The notes beneath the pieces were generated by a model that saw only the letters and a program-made list of their open reading frames with translations, searched no databases and was not told the origin of the DNA. The position numbers and the translations under genes are program-made. Shown here one piece after another: positions 55,614-63,894 of a stretch of 64,000 nucleotides of DNA. The DNA lies in contig CAMFGW010000002.1 in NCBI GenBank assembly GCA_945952025.1, positions 1-64,000 on the forward strand. The letters are read 5' to 3'. Origin of the DNA: an uncultured Paracoccaceae bacterium. Lineage in GTDB: Bacteria > Pseudomonadota > Alphaproteobacteria > Rhodobacterales > Rhodobacteraceae. Position 1 is the first letter of the stretch. Each line of letters opens with the position of its first letter.

Positions 55614-56228
55614 CTAGACAGCAGGCAGCGCCTCGAGGGTAAGATGCACAAACGGCACCGGCCACCGCGGCATCAGGGATCGAACCGAGCTTTTCCTGAG
55701 GTGCGTGCCACAGAGCGCCTCCATCGCCTCTCTGGTGCGAACGAACTCGCCCTCATCCTTCTTGGCCAGCATATACCCTAACGGATTGAGCCAGGTCGTT
55801 CGGGGCAGGATTGGTTCAATCATCACAAGTCGCATGCCCGGGATGGCGAACACCTGGTCCAGCATCTTTTTCGCGGCCTCATCGTCGATGTGATGGATCA
55901 TTCCGTGAACAAACGCGCGGTCGAACGGCGGCAAGCCGGCCCCTTGGATAGCCTCAGCGTAGCCGTTAAGGAAATGCCCCGCCGGATTGTTGCTCCTTGC
56001 GGTCGCGACGCGCTCTTCGTCCGGCTCGACCCCCCAATACTCATAACCAAGGTCGGTAAGATACCGCGACAGCCCACCGGTTCCGCATCCGATCTCGACA
56101 ACCCGATCGCCGGGGCGCAAGCCAAGTTCCGATACTATCGCGGCGATCGTCTCGTCATAGGAACCATGCACAAATCGTTGCAATGAATCGTAGAAAGACG
56201 GTGAAAGATGCATGTTGACCCGGCCCAT
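55614..56228 (-). CDS. Class I SAM-dependent methyltransferase
   Basis: A 204-residue methyltransferase. Motif I is GDRVVEIGCGTGGLSRYL, motif II has the acidic VEPDEERVATA, and FDRAFVHGMIHHIDDEAA is motif IV. It may act on a small molecule or on lipid; substrate is not evident. It is located between rpsO and a displaced rpsO 3' end, and its stop codon is 6 bp before the displaced fragment. Alternative starts are 56228 and 56213. Composition is lower in GC than neighbouring core genes. Confidence 0.85.
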   Translation of the reverse strand: MGRVNMHLSPSFYDSLQRFVHGSYDETIAAIVSELGLRPGDRVVEIGCGTGGLSRYLTDLGYEYWGVEPDEERVATARSNNPAGHFLNGYAEAIQGAGLPPFDRAFVHGMIHHIDDEAAKKMLDQVFAIPGMRLVMIEPILPRTTWLNPLGYMLAKKDEGEFVRTREAMEALCGTHLRKSSVRSLMPRWPVPFVHLTLEALPAV

Positions 56229-56447
56229 ACGATAAGAAAATGAGAAAACAAGTGCTACGCTTTCCGGCGCTCGCAGAATCTGCCTAACCCTGCTGCCGAT
56301 CGTCGATCCCGCATATTTGGCCGGACCTGGTGTTGCCGACGTTATAGATCGGAGGCCGCCGCCAATAAGACTTATGCGAGATTTTAGTGCCGTGCGCGGG
56401 TAATAGCCCGCGGGCGCGGGCGCTGTTGACGTGACGGCTCAAATGAA

Positions 56448-56471
56448 AATGCCCCCGATTCCGGGGGCATT
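56448..56471 (-). terminator. Terminator of rpsO
   Basis: AATGCCCCCG and CGGGGGCATT form a perfect 10-bp stem with the 4-nt loop; on the minus strand it is followed by TTCATTT. It lies 23 bp after the rpsO stop. The remaining stretch to 56229 shows only the AT-rich leader of the methyltransferase. Confidence 0.88.
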
Positions 56472-56493
56472 CCGATAGCACAGGTCTGACGAA

Positions 56494-56763
56494 TCAGCGC
56501 CGCAGGCCGAGCCGTTCGATCAGCTTGGCGTAGCGGCCTTCGTCCTTGGCCTTGAGGTAGTCCAGGAGCTTCCGGCGCTGGGCGACGAGCTTCAACAGGC
56601 CGCGGCGCGAGTGGTTGTCCTTGACGTGGGTCTTGAAATGTTCGGTCAGCGTCGCGATGCGCGACGACAGGACCGCGACCTGGACTTCGGGCGAGCCGGT
56701 GTCGCCGGCCTTGGTCGCATAGTCCTTGATGAGGCGGTTCTTTTCCTCGACGGTGATCGACAT
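56494..56763 (-). CDS. rpsO: 30S ribosomal protein S15
   Basis: The 89-residue S15: [79 protein letters not shown]. It binds 16S helices 20-22 early in small subunit assembly. Full length with a normal C terminus. The usual partner pnp is not adjacent; the material between them includes a repeated rpsO 3' end. The 242 bp upstream hold the promoter region, in which I see no other feature. Confidence 0.97.
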   Translation of the reverse strand: MSITVEEKNRLIKDYATKAGDTGSPEVQVAVLSSRIATLTEHFKTHVKDNHSRRGLLKLVAQRRKLLDYLKAKDEGRYAKLIERLGLRR

Positions 56764-57005
56764 CGGGCTCTCCTTTCGGGTTGAGGGTCAAGGCGCAAGC
56801 CGGGATGTCGTCCAGCAGGGCCCGCTTCGCCGCCGGGGTCGCCGACGGATGCGCGCTTCTAGGGGAAAAGCCGCCCGATGGAAAGGCGATTCGCGGGGCG
56901 CGGGTAGCTGGGGGGCCAGAGCGCGAGCAGAAGGCGCGGGAATGGGTGATCTGCCACGATCATCGCCGGCGCGACCGACATTCCGCGCAACAGACCTTCC
57001 GGGAT

Positions 57006-58421
57006 TCAGGCGACCCGTGACTCCGGGTGCGGTTCGACGTGCGGGTCGCTGTGGGGGTCGGGCGGCGAAACAGGCTGCGGAATGGGGGTGGGCTCTGCCG
57101 TGGCAGCATGTGGTGGGGGGGCGGCCTCGGCTGGGGCTGGTGCCGCGTGGGGTGCGTCGGTTGTCGGTGTGCCCCCCTGTGCACCACCCTGTGCACCGCC
57201 CTGTGCACCGCCCTGCGCATCTGCCTCTGCGGCGGGCATCAGGTGCAGGTCGGCGGCGGTCAGGCCGGGGCTCGACTGGATGGTCGCGATGTGGTGGCCA
57301 TCGAGGAAGACCTGCATGTCGCCTGCGTGCGTGGCGTCGGGCGCGAGCGTCAGGTGCGGCGTGGGGTGGGCTGCGGCGTCGTAGATCACCACCAGCCGGT
57401 CCTCGGCCGGGTTGTAGTCGGTGACGACGGTTGCCCCGGCCGGCGCCCAGTCGGTATCGGCTGGGTCGGGCGCCACATGGCCCGGCAGGTGGAAGGCGTC
57501 GTGCCCCTCGCCCCCGGTCAGCCAGTCGCCGCCCGCGCCCCCGATGAGCGTATCGTTGCCCGCGCCGCCGTCCAGATGGTCGCGCGCGGGCAGCGCCTCG
57601 GTCCTGTGGCCGGGGCCATCGCCCGAGAGCCTGTCGTCGCCCGCGCCCCCCACGAGCGTGTCATGCCCCTCGCCGCCGACAAGCGTGTCGTTGCCGTCGC
57701 CGCCCAGCAGCGCGTCGTTCCCCTTGCCGCCGTCCAGATGGTCGTCGCCATGGCCGCCGATCAGGCTGTCGTCGCCCGCGCCGCCGTAAAGCCGGTCGTT
57801 GCCGCTGCCGCCCGCGAGCGTGTCGTTGCCCTTGCCGCCCGACAGGGTGTCATGGCCGTCACCGCCCGCCAGATGGTCGTTCCCCGAGCCGCCCTGCAGG
57901 TGGTCGTCGCCGTCATCCCCGCGCAGGTCATCGTTGCCGGCGCCGCCCTTCAGATGGTCGTTGCCCGCGTAGCCTGCGATCTGGTCGTCGCCGCCGCGGC
58001 CCGCGAGCGTGTCATTGCCGTCGCGCCCGGCGATGATGTCCGGCCCATGGCCGCCGGTCAGCCGGTCGGGGCCGGGCGTGCCCTCCATGTGATGACTGGC
58101 GGGCGGGGGCCCTGGCTGATCCACCTCGGGCGACGGGGGCGGGTGGACCAGGTCGACAGCGTCGAGGGGCGATCGCGGCCCGTCGGAAAGCGCCGTGCGG
58201 CCATGGTCATCCCGCTCGCCGGAGCCGTGGCCAGAGCCGTGGTCGATGGCGTGCGGGTCCTCGGTCGGTTCGTGATGCCAGGGGGTGTGGTCGCCGTGCG
58301 ACCCGGCGCCCCATTGGTCATCGTGGGGATTGGGGTCGTCATGACCCTCATCCTCGTCCCCGTCCTGATCCATCAGGGCGCCCAAGGCGGCAAAGCCCAG
58401 AAAGCCCAGTATCATCCACAT
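57006..58421 (-). CDS. RTX-repeat (hemolysin-type calcium-binding) protein with N-terminal membrane anchor
   Basis: A 471-residue protein. Residues 1-16 (MWMILGFLGFAALGAL) are a hydrophobic anchor or signal, followed by a very acidic/His-rich region (DQDGDEDEGHDD and many H and D residues). Then come about 15 RTX nonapeptides of the GGxGNDxLx type between roughly residues 107 and 290, and a beta-rich end with a low-complexity QGGA run (four copies) and a Pro/His-rich tail. No type I secretion genes are near. Start 58421 is preferred to the upstream 58502. The combination of an N-terminal anchor with RTX repeats is unusual. Confidence 0.8.
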   Translation of the reverse strand: MWMILGFLGFAALGALMDQDGDEDEGHDDPNPHDDQWGAGSHGDHTPWHHEPTEDPHAIDHGSGHGSGERDDHGRTALSDGPRSPLDAVDLVHPPPSPEVDQPGPPPASHHMEGTPGPDRLTGGHGPDIIAGRDGNDTLAGRGGDDQIAGYAGNDHLKGGAGNDDLRGDDGDDHLQGGSGNDHLAGGDGHDTLSGGKGNDTLAGGSGNDRLYGGAGDDSLIGGHGDDHLDGGKGNDALLGGDGNDTLVGGEGHDTLVGGAGDDRLSGDGPGHRTEALPARDHLDGGAGNDTLIGGAGGDWLTGGEGHDAFHLPGHVAPDPADTDWAPAGATVVTDYNPAEDRLVVIYDAAAHPTPHLTLAPDATHAGDMQVFLDGHHIATIQSSPGLTAADLHLMPAAEADAQGGAQGGAQGGAQGGTPTTDAPHAAPAPAEAAPPPHAATAEPTPIPQPVSPPDPHSDPHVEPHPESRVA

Positions 58422-58520
58422 CGGCCATGTCCCCGAAGTCCCGTGACCGGACCTTGCCGGATGGCGGGTTAAGGCCCGGTTAGACGGGGGCGGATGGTTC
58501 AAATGTGGCGCATTTTCCTA

Positions 58521-59180
58521 TCAGGGGAAGGGGCAGGGCGCCGAAAAGGTCATGCCGACCCCGCTTTCGGGATGGCGGAAGCGCAGGCTTTCGGCGTGCA
58601 GCATCAGGCGGACGTAGGCGCGCGCCGGACCTTCGGCATAGAGCGGATCGCCGAGGATCGGGTGGCCGAGCGCCTGCATGTGGACGCGCAGCTGGTGGCT
58701 GCGCCCCGTCAGGGGGTAGAGCCGCACGCGGGTCGTGCCATCGGGGTCGTGGCCAAGGACGCGCCAGTCGGTGATCGCGGGCTTGCCGGTTTCATGGTTC
58801 ACATGCTGGCGCGGGCGGTTCGGCCAGTCGACGATCAGCGGCAGGTCGACGCGGCCCTCTTTCGGCGCCAGATGACCCCAGAGGCGGGCGCGATAGACCT
58901 TCTTCGTCTGCCGCGCCTCGAACTGGGCGCCGAGCGTGCGCTGGGCATGGCGGGTGAGCGCAAAGACCATCACCCCCGAGGTGTCGAGGTCGAGCCGGTG
59001 GACCAGCAGCGTCTGGGGATAGATGCGCGTGAGTCGGGCGATCATGCAGTCGGCCAGATCCTCGCCCTTGCCGGGGACCGACAGAAGGCCCGCAGGCTTG
59101 TCGACCAGCACGACCTGCGCATCCTCATGCAGGATGCGGACAGGCTCGTCGGGGGGGGCGTAGATGAAAGGCTCGGTCAC
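58521..59180 (-). CDS. RluA-family pseudouridine synthase
   Basis: A 219-residue synthase of the RluA family with ILHEDAQVVLVDKPAGLLSVPGKG, the active-site HRLDLDTSGVMVFA, TKKVYRARLWG and LTGRSHQLRVHMQALGHPILGD. No S4 domain is present, so it is like RluA/TruC rather than RluC/D. GTG at 59180 is chosen: it lies 6 bp from the next gene's end and gives a family-sized protein; the upstream in-frame ATG would run into the next gene. Target (tRNA or 23S rRNA) unknown. Confidence 0.88.
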   Translation of the reverse strand: MTEPFIYAPPDEPVRILHEDAQVVLVDKPAGLLSVPGKGEDLADCMIARLTRIYPQTLLVHRLDLDTSGVMVFALTRHAQRTLGAQFEARQTKKVYRARLWGHLAPKEGRVDLPLIVDWPNRPRQHVNHETGKPAITDWRVLGHDPDGTTRVRLYPLTGRSHQLRVHMQALGHPILGDPLYAEGPARAYVRLMLHAESLRFRHPESGVGMTFSAPCPFP

Positions 59181-59185
59181 GGCAC

Positions 59186-60082
59186 TCAGACGATGCGGTG
59201 GCCGGCCCCGGTCAGGCGGCGCGCGATCGCGGCGATATGGGCCGGGCCGGTTTCGCAGCAGCCGCCGATGATGGTCGCGCCCATGCCGACCCACTCCATC
59301 GCGTGGTCGGCGTAGCGCTCGGGTGTCATCTCGGGGCGGGCGTGCAGCACATCGACGGTCGGATTGTCCTTCAGGAATTCCTTGGTGATCTGCTGGAAGC
59401 CGTTCGCATAGGCGCCGTAGGGCAGGCCGGTTTCGGCAAAGAGCCTCAGCGCGGCGGCCATGGCTTCGGGGGCCGAGCAGTTGGCCAGAAGGGCCCCGGC
59501 GCCGCCGGCGCGGGCCAGGGCGCCGACCTCTGCCACCGGCTCGCCGGACCGCAGGCGGGTGCCGTCCTCGTCATCGACGGTGACGGAAAGCCAGACGGGC
59601 CGCCCAAGGCCCTTCGCGCCCTCGAGGACGGCGCGGGCCTGGTCGAGGTTCGCCACCGTTTCCGCGAGGATCAGGTCGACCCGCGGGGCGAGGCGTTCCG
59701 CCACCTCGCGGTAGAGCGTGACAGAGGCGTCATGGTCGGGCGCCACGTCCGACCGGTAGGACGCGCCCAGGGGGCCGATGGACCCGGCGATGCGGCCCGA
59801 TCCGTGGGCGGCGCGGGCGGCCTCTGCCTCGGCCACGGCCTGGTCGTGCAAGGCGCCGAAGCGGTCCTCGATCCCGGCCTTGGACAGCCGGTCGCGATGG
59901 ACGGCGTAGCTGTTCGTCGTGGCGACGGACGAGCCCGCGTCGAAATAGGCGCGGTGGACCTCGGCCACGAGGCCGGGATGGTCCATCATCACCTGCGTCG
60001 CCCAAAGGGGCGTCGGCGCATCCCCGGAACGCGCGATCAGTTCCTGGCCCATGCCGCCGTCGAGAAGGGTGATATCGGTCAT
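59186..60082 (-). CDS. Homocysteine S-methyltransferase family protein
   Basis: A 298-residue (beta/alpha)8 zinc enzyme with LLDGGMGQELIARSG, TTNSYAVHRDRLSKAG, the first Cys in LLANCSAPEAM and the terminal pair in GGCCETGPAHIAAI, all ligands of the catalytic zinc. It could methylate homocysteine from S-methylmethionine or SAM. It overlaps the LysE gene by 4 bp (ATGA) and lies 5 bp upstream of the pseudouridine synthase gene; the three probably share a transcript. Confidence 0.88.
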   Translation of the reverse strand: MTDITLLDGGMGQELIARSGDAPTPLWATQVMMDHPGLVAEVHRAYFDAGSSVATTNSYAVHRDRLSKAGIEDRFGALHDQAVAEAEAARAAHGSGRIAGSIGPLGASYRSDVAPDHDASVTLYREVAERLAPRVDLILAETVANLDQARAVLEGAKGLGRPVWLSVTVDDEDGTRLRSGEPVAEVGALARAGGAGALLANCSAPEAMAAALRLFAETGLPYGAYANGFQQITKEFLKDNPTVDVLHARPEMTPERYADHAMEWVGMGATIIGGCCETGPAHIAAIARRLTGAGHRIV

Positions 60083-60705
60083 TTTCCTGCCACCAGTCGA
60101 AGGGCGAGGCCGCCGAAGATCACGGCTGCCGCGCGATTGAGGATGCTCATGCGCCGGCTGAGCGCCGCGCCCATGCGGCCGGCAAAGGCCCCGTAGGTTG
60201 CGGTGATAGCCATGCCGGTCAGTGAAAAAAGTAGCCCCAGGATCAGGATCTGCGCCCAGACCGGACCGCGCGCCGGGTCGGTGAACTGGGGCAGGAAGGC
60301 CAGGATGAACAGGATCACCTTGGGGTTCAGGAGGTTGGTCAGGAAGCCCTGGGCTATCGCCTGTGCCGCCGTCAGTCGCCGGGGCCTGTCCGCCGTGGGC
60401 GCGCCGGCGCGCCAGGTGCGGATGGCGAGCCAGGCAAGGTAGGCGCCGCCCGCCCAGCGGATCGCCGTCAGCGCCGAGGGGTGGGTCGCAATCACGGCCG
60501 CGAGCCCGACCGAGGCAAGGATCACGTGGACAAGGCTGCCGAGCCCCACGCCGATCCCCGCCGCAGCGCCCGTGCGCGGACCGCCGCCAAGCCCGACCGC
60601 CGTCGCGAACATCACGTCCGCGCCGGGCGTGAGGTTCAGCGCGATCCCGGCGGCCAGGAAGGCCGCGAGGGTCGATGGCGGGATCAGGGTGAAGAGGTCG
60701 AACAT
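60079..60705 (-). CDS. LysE/RhtB-family amino acid exporter
   Basis: A 208-residue inner-membrane transporter with about six helices. Family features include ALNLTPGADVMFATAVGLGGGPRTG, RWAGGAYLAWLAIRTWR and AIAQGFLTNLLNPKVILFILAFLPQF. ATG 60705 is used; the upstream in-frame portion is Arg-rich and unlike the family. It is coupled to the homocysteine methyltransferase gene. Export of homoserine/methionine-related compounds would fit the neighbour but is not shown. Confidence 0.92.
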   Translation of the reverse strand: MFDLFTLIPPSTLAAFLAAGIALNLTPGADVMFATAVGLGGGPRTGAAAGIGVGLGSLVHVILASVGLAAVIATHPSALTAIRWAGGAYLAWLAIRTWRAGAPTADRPRRLTAAQAIAQGFLTNLLNPKVILFILAFLPQFTDPARGPVWAQILILGLLFSLTGMAITATYGAFAGRMGAALSRRMSILNRAAAVIFGGLALRLVAGK

Positions 60706-60740
60706 GGCGGCAAGATCGGGCAAGGGGCGGGAATGCGCAA

Positions 60741-60808
60741 GGCGGGATTGGCGCCGACGCGGAGGAGGCATTTGCGCTGGCGCGCGGGGCGGGATTGGCG
60801 CCGACGCG
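60741..60808. repeat. Two 21-bp direct repeats before the VOC gene
   Basis: The 21-mer starting GGCGGGATTGGCGCCGACGC occurs at 60741-60761 and 60788-60808 with a period of 47 bp. The second copy ends 34 bp before the ATG. Its centre GGCGCC is palindromic. It may be a duplicated regulatory site or a local slippage product. Confidence 0.6.
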
Positions 60809-60842
60809 CGGGGCTGGCAGGGTGGGGGAAGAGGAGCGGGCC

Positions 60843-61271
60843 ATGGATCTGGAAAATGTGAAGGCGGCCCAGTTCGGGCGCAGCCTGCGGGGCATCGGGC
60901 TGAACCTTCTGGTGCGCGATGCGGCGGCCGAGGCGGCCTTCCTGCGCCAGGTCTTCGGCATGACCGCCCACCGCGTCTCGCGCGATTTCGCGATCATGGG
61001 CTATGGCGGGCAGGTCTTTCAGCTGCACTCGGACGGGACGTTCCATGCCCACCCTCTCCTCTCGCTCTTGCCCGAGGCCGGGGCGAGGGGGGCGGGGATC
61101 GAGGTCCGGCTTTACGACACCGACCCGGACCTCGCGGTCGTGCGTGCGGCGGGGGTCGAGGGGGCGGTCATCCTGCAGGCGCCCACGGACAAGCCGCACG
61201 GGCTGCGCGAGGCGGTGATCCTGTGCCCGATGGGCTATGCCTGGGTCCCGAGCGTGCCGCTGCCTGCGTAG
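60843..61271 (+). CDS. Glyoxalase/VOC-fold protein
   Basis: A 142-residue VOC domain protein: GIGLNLLVRDAAAEAAFLRQVFGMTAHRVSRDFAIMGYGGQVFQLHSDGTFHAHPL. It has the beta-alpha-beta pattern but no certain set of four metal ligands. Start 60843. It overlaps the convergent GFA gene by 37 bp at the 3' end. Function unknown. Confidence 0.8.
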   Translation: MDLENVKAAQFGRSLRGIGLNLLVRDAAAEAAFLRQVFGMTAHRVSRDFAIMGYGGQVFQLHSDGTFHAHPLLSLLPEAGARGAGIEVRLYDTDPDLAVVRAAGVEGAVILQAPTDKPHGLREAVILCPMGYAWVPSVPLPA

Positions 61272-62029
61272 GCGGGCAGGCCGTCTGTCAGTTCATAATA
61301 GCTGCCCCTGCCGGCCACGAAGATATGCTCGGCCAGCCTGCCGCCGGTCTTGCCGTCGATGATGCCGGCCTCGACCGAAAAGCTGCCGTCGGCGGCACGG
61401 AAATAAAGGCTCGACCCGCAGTCCCGGCAAAAGCCGCGTTGCGCGCCGCCCGGGGTTTCATATTCGGTCAGCGCGTCGCGCCGAAGCCAATCCAGCGTGT
61501 CTTCGGGCGCGTCGAACGAGGCGGCGAAATGGCCGGACAGGCGCCGGCACTGATCGCAGTGGCAGGCGGTGACAGGGCCGGTGGGACCCCGCAGCGTGAA
61601 GGCGCAGGCCCCGCAAAGGCAGGTTCCCGAAAGCCGGGCCGGGGGTGCGGGATCGGGCGGCGGGGGCGGGCCATCCACGTTGTAATAGTCGCCGCGATCT
61701 TCGGTGAAGATCGGCGGGTCGCCGGCCAGCCCGAGATCACCATCGAAGGCGCCCGGGCTGATCGACAGGCGCGCCTCGCCCTCTGGCTGCCAGAAGAGCG
61801 TGGCGCCGCAGCGGCCGCAAAAGCCGCGCCGGGCTGTCGAGGACGAGCGATACCAGCGCAGCCCGTCGTCCCGCGTCAGCCGGAAGCGGTCGTGCGGGAC
61901 CGAGGTCGCGGCCCAGAAATGGCCCGAGACCTTTCGGCATTGCGTGCAGTGGCAGGGAAGGACGGCGCGCAGGGGGCCGTCGGCTTCGAACCGCACCGCG
62001 CCGCACAGGCAGCCGCCTTCATAGGTCAC
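61235..62029 (-). CDS. Tandem GFA-domain protein
   Basis: A 264-residue protein containing two consecutive GFA (glutathione-dependent formaldehyde-activating-like) zinc domains. Domain 1 has EGGCLCGAVRF, CHCTQCRKVSGHFWA and RRGFCGRCGATLFW; domain 2 has SGTCLCGACAF, CHCDQCRRLSGHFAA and RGFCRDCGSSLYF. A Pro-rich linker joins them (GPPPPPDPAPPAR). GTG 62029, preceded by AGGGGTG and overlapping the upstream gene's stop region, is the likely start. Reported GFA enzymes are usually single-domain. Function unclear. Confidence 0.85.
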   Translation of the reverse strand: MTYEGGCLCGAVRFEADGPLRAVLPCHCTQCRKVSGHFWAATSVPHDRFRLTRDDGLRWYRSSSTARRGFCGRCGATLFWQPEGEARLSISPGAFDGDLGLAGDPPIFTEDRGDYYNVDGPPPPPDPAPPARLSGTCLCGACAFTLRGPTGPVTACHCDQCRRLSGHFAASFDAPEDTLDWLRRDALTEYETPGGAQRGFCRDCGSSLYFRAADGSFSVEAGIIDGKTGGRLAEHIFVAGRGSYYELTDGLPAYAGSGTLGTQA

Positions 62030-62474
62030 CGAACACCCCTGCGAGTATGGCGGCAAGTTCCGCCGCATCCCGCTCATTGAAGGCTGCGGGCTGATTGCTG
62101 TCGAGGTCCAGAACGCCGATGAGGCGGCCGCCCGCGCCGAAAACCGGCACCACGATTTCCGACCGGGTGGTCGAGGAACAGGCGATATGGCCGGGGAAGG
62201 CGTCCACGTCCGGCACGATCTGGGTTTCGCGGGTCCGGGCGGCGGCGCCGCAGACGCCGCGGGCGAAGGGGATGGTCAGGCAGCCGTGACCGCCCTGGTA
62301 GGGGCCGATCTTCAGAAGCTCGGGCGCGGTCACGCGGTAAAAGCCGGTCCAATCGCTGCGGGGGTCCGAGGTGTGGATCTCGCACACAACGGTCGCCATC
62401 AGGGCGACCTCGTCACGCTCGCCCTCGGTCAGCGACGCGATTCGGGCGGCAAGGGCGTCATAGTCCTGCATCAT
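62019..62474 (-). CDS. msrC: Free methionine-(R)-sulfoxide reductase (GAF domain)
   Basis: A 151-residue single-GAF-domain reductase of the fRMsr family, which repairs free methionine-(R)-sulfoxide. SDWTGFYRV, GPYQGGHGCLTIPFARGVCGAAARTRETQIVPDVDAFPGHIACSSTTRSEIVVPVF and IGVLDLDSNQPAAF are visible; the cysteines in GVCG and HIAC correspond to the catalytic and resolving residues. It overlaps the GFA gene by 11 bp and is probably cotranscribed. Confidence 0.93.
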   Translation of the reverse strand: MMQDYDALAARIASLTEGERDEVALMATVVCEIHTSDPRSDWTGFYRVTAPELLKIGPYQGGHGCLTIPFARGVCGAAARTRETQIVPDVDAFPGHIACSSTTRSEIVVPVFGAGGRLIGVLDLDSNQPAAFNERDAAELAAILAGVFGDL

Positions 62475-62541
62475 GGTCCCCCGGATAAGAGAAGGCCGCC
62501 CGCGGTTGCCCGGAGCGGCCCTGATCTCGCTGATCGGCGGC

Positions 62542-62667
62542 TCAGCCCTGACGGGCCTTGTAGCGCTTTTGCGTCTTGTTGATCACATAGACGCGGCCTT
62601 TGCGGCGCACGACCTGGCAATCGCGATGACGCGTTTTCAGCGAGCGGAGCGAGTTCGCAACTTTCAT
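62542..62667 (-). CDS. rpmJ: 50S ribosomal protein L36
   Basis: A 41-residue L36: [41 protein letters not shown]. Only one of the four zinc-finger cysteines remains (RDCQVV), so it is the zinc-independent type known from Alphaproteobacteria. It is too short for usual gene finders. The GAGA GGAG purine-rich leader (before ATG 62667) is a good Shine-Dalgarno. tRNA-Val lies 59 bp upstream on the same strand. Confidence 0.95.
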   Translation of the reverse strand: MKVANSLRSLKTRHRDCQVVRRKGRVYVINKTQKRYKARQG

Positions 62668-62726
62668 CGGTCTCTCCTTCGCGGCGCGAAGAACGCGCGC
62701 TAAAACGTGCCCGGACGGGCGGTGAA

Positions 62727-62801
<75 letters not shown>

Positions 62802-63007
62802 GCCGTCATCGATCCCGCCTGTCCCAAAGAAGAAGGACGCGGGCGGAACCGCGTCGGTCCCGGGGTCTATAGAAGAAGCCTCTGGCCGTTGCAAGGGGGT
62901 TCGGGCGGGGCTTTTGGTGCGATTTTCGGCACCATTCCGGCCCTTTGCGGATCAGTGCTTCCGGTCGGGCCCGCTTGGCCTTACGGTGCGTGCGACAGGA
63001 GCGCCCG

Positions 63008-63871
63008 ATGCCCGTTGCCGCCTTCCGGCTGACCGAGCCCGCCCGCCGCACGACGGCGGTGGTCTTCGCGTCGCCCCACAGCGGAAGGGACTATCCGGCC
63101 GCATTTCTGGGCGGAAGCCTTCTGGACCTGCGCCAGATCCGCTCGTCCGAGGACGCGTTCGTGGACGAGCTTCTGGCGCCGGTTCCTGGCTTCGGCGCGC
63201 CCCTTCTGGCCGCACTGATGCCGCGCGCCTGGGTCGATCTGAACCGCGCGCCGGACGAGCTGGACCCGGCGCTGATCGAAGGCGTGCGCAGTTCGGCCCA
63301 CAACCCCCGTGTCCTGTCGGGCCTCGGGGTCATCCCCCGCGTGGTGGCGGCGGGGCGTGCGATCCGATCGGGCAAGATGCCCCCGTCCGAGGCGCGCCAC
63401 CGGCTCGCGACCGGCTGGCATCCCTATCACGACCGGCTTCGGCGGCTCATGGATGAAAGCCTGTCGCTTTTTGGCCGGGCGATCCTGATCGACGTTCATT
63501 CGATGCCGCGCGAGGCGATGGATGCCTTTGCCCACCGGCCGGGGCGGCGGCCCGAGATCGTGGTCGGCGACCGGCATGGCGCCTCGGCCAGCGAGGGGCT
63601 GGTGCGCGCGGTCGAGGATGCCTTCCGGGCCGCGGGCTTTCAGGTCGCGCGCAACGCGCCCTTTGCCGGCGCCTATATCGCCCAGACCTATGGCCGCCCG
63701 GCGCTTGGCCAGGAAGCGGTGCAGGTCGAGATCGACCGCAGCCTCTACATGGACGAGGCGCGGGTCGAGAGGGACGCACACTTTGCGCCTTTTGCGCGGC
63801 GTCTGACGCCCGTCCTGGAGCGGATTGCAGGCCTGGGACGGGCAGAGGGCGAGCGGGTGGCGGCGGAGTAG
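63008..63871 (+). CDS. N-formylglutamate amidohydrolase family protein (second paralogue)
   Basis: A 287-residue HutG-type hydrolase: VVFASPHSGRDYPAAFL, SSEDAFVDELL, LMPRAWVDLNRAPDELDPAL, AILIDVHSMPREAM, and AYIAQTYGRPALGQEAVQVEIDRSLYMDEARV. Histidine and Glu ligands fit a zinc hydrolase. It is more like classical N-formylglutamate deformylase than the copy at 33054. It stands alone on the plus strand after the tRNA-Val gene. Confidence 0.88.
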   Translation: MPVAAFRLTEPARRTTAVVFASPHSGRDYPAAFLGGSLLDLRQIRSSEDAFVDELLAPVPGFGAPLLAALMPRAWVDLNRAPDELDPALIEGVRSSAHNPRVLSGLGVIPRVVAAGRAIRSGKMPPSEARHRLATGWHPYHDRLRRLMDESLSLFGRAILIDVHSMPREAMDAFAHRPGRRPEIVVGDRHGASASEGLVRAVEDAFRAAGFQVARNAPFAGAYIAQTYGRPALGQEAVQVEIDRSLYMDEARVERDAHFAPFARRLTPVLERIAGLGRAEGERVAAE

Positions 63872-63894
63872 GGGGCCTCGGGTTATCCCAGACC

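Noticed and set aside
57500..58080. Possible CRISPR or satellite array from regularly spaced similar units
   Set aside because: The 27-bp periodicity is the coding sequence of RTX nonapeptides; the units vary in codons and have no unique spacers.
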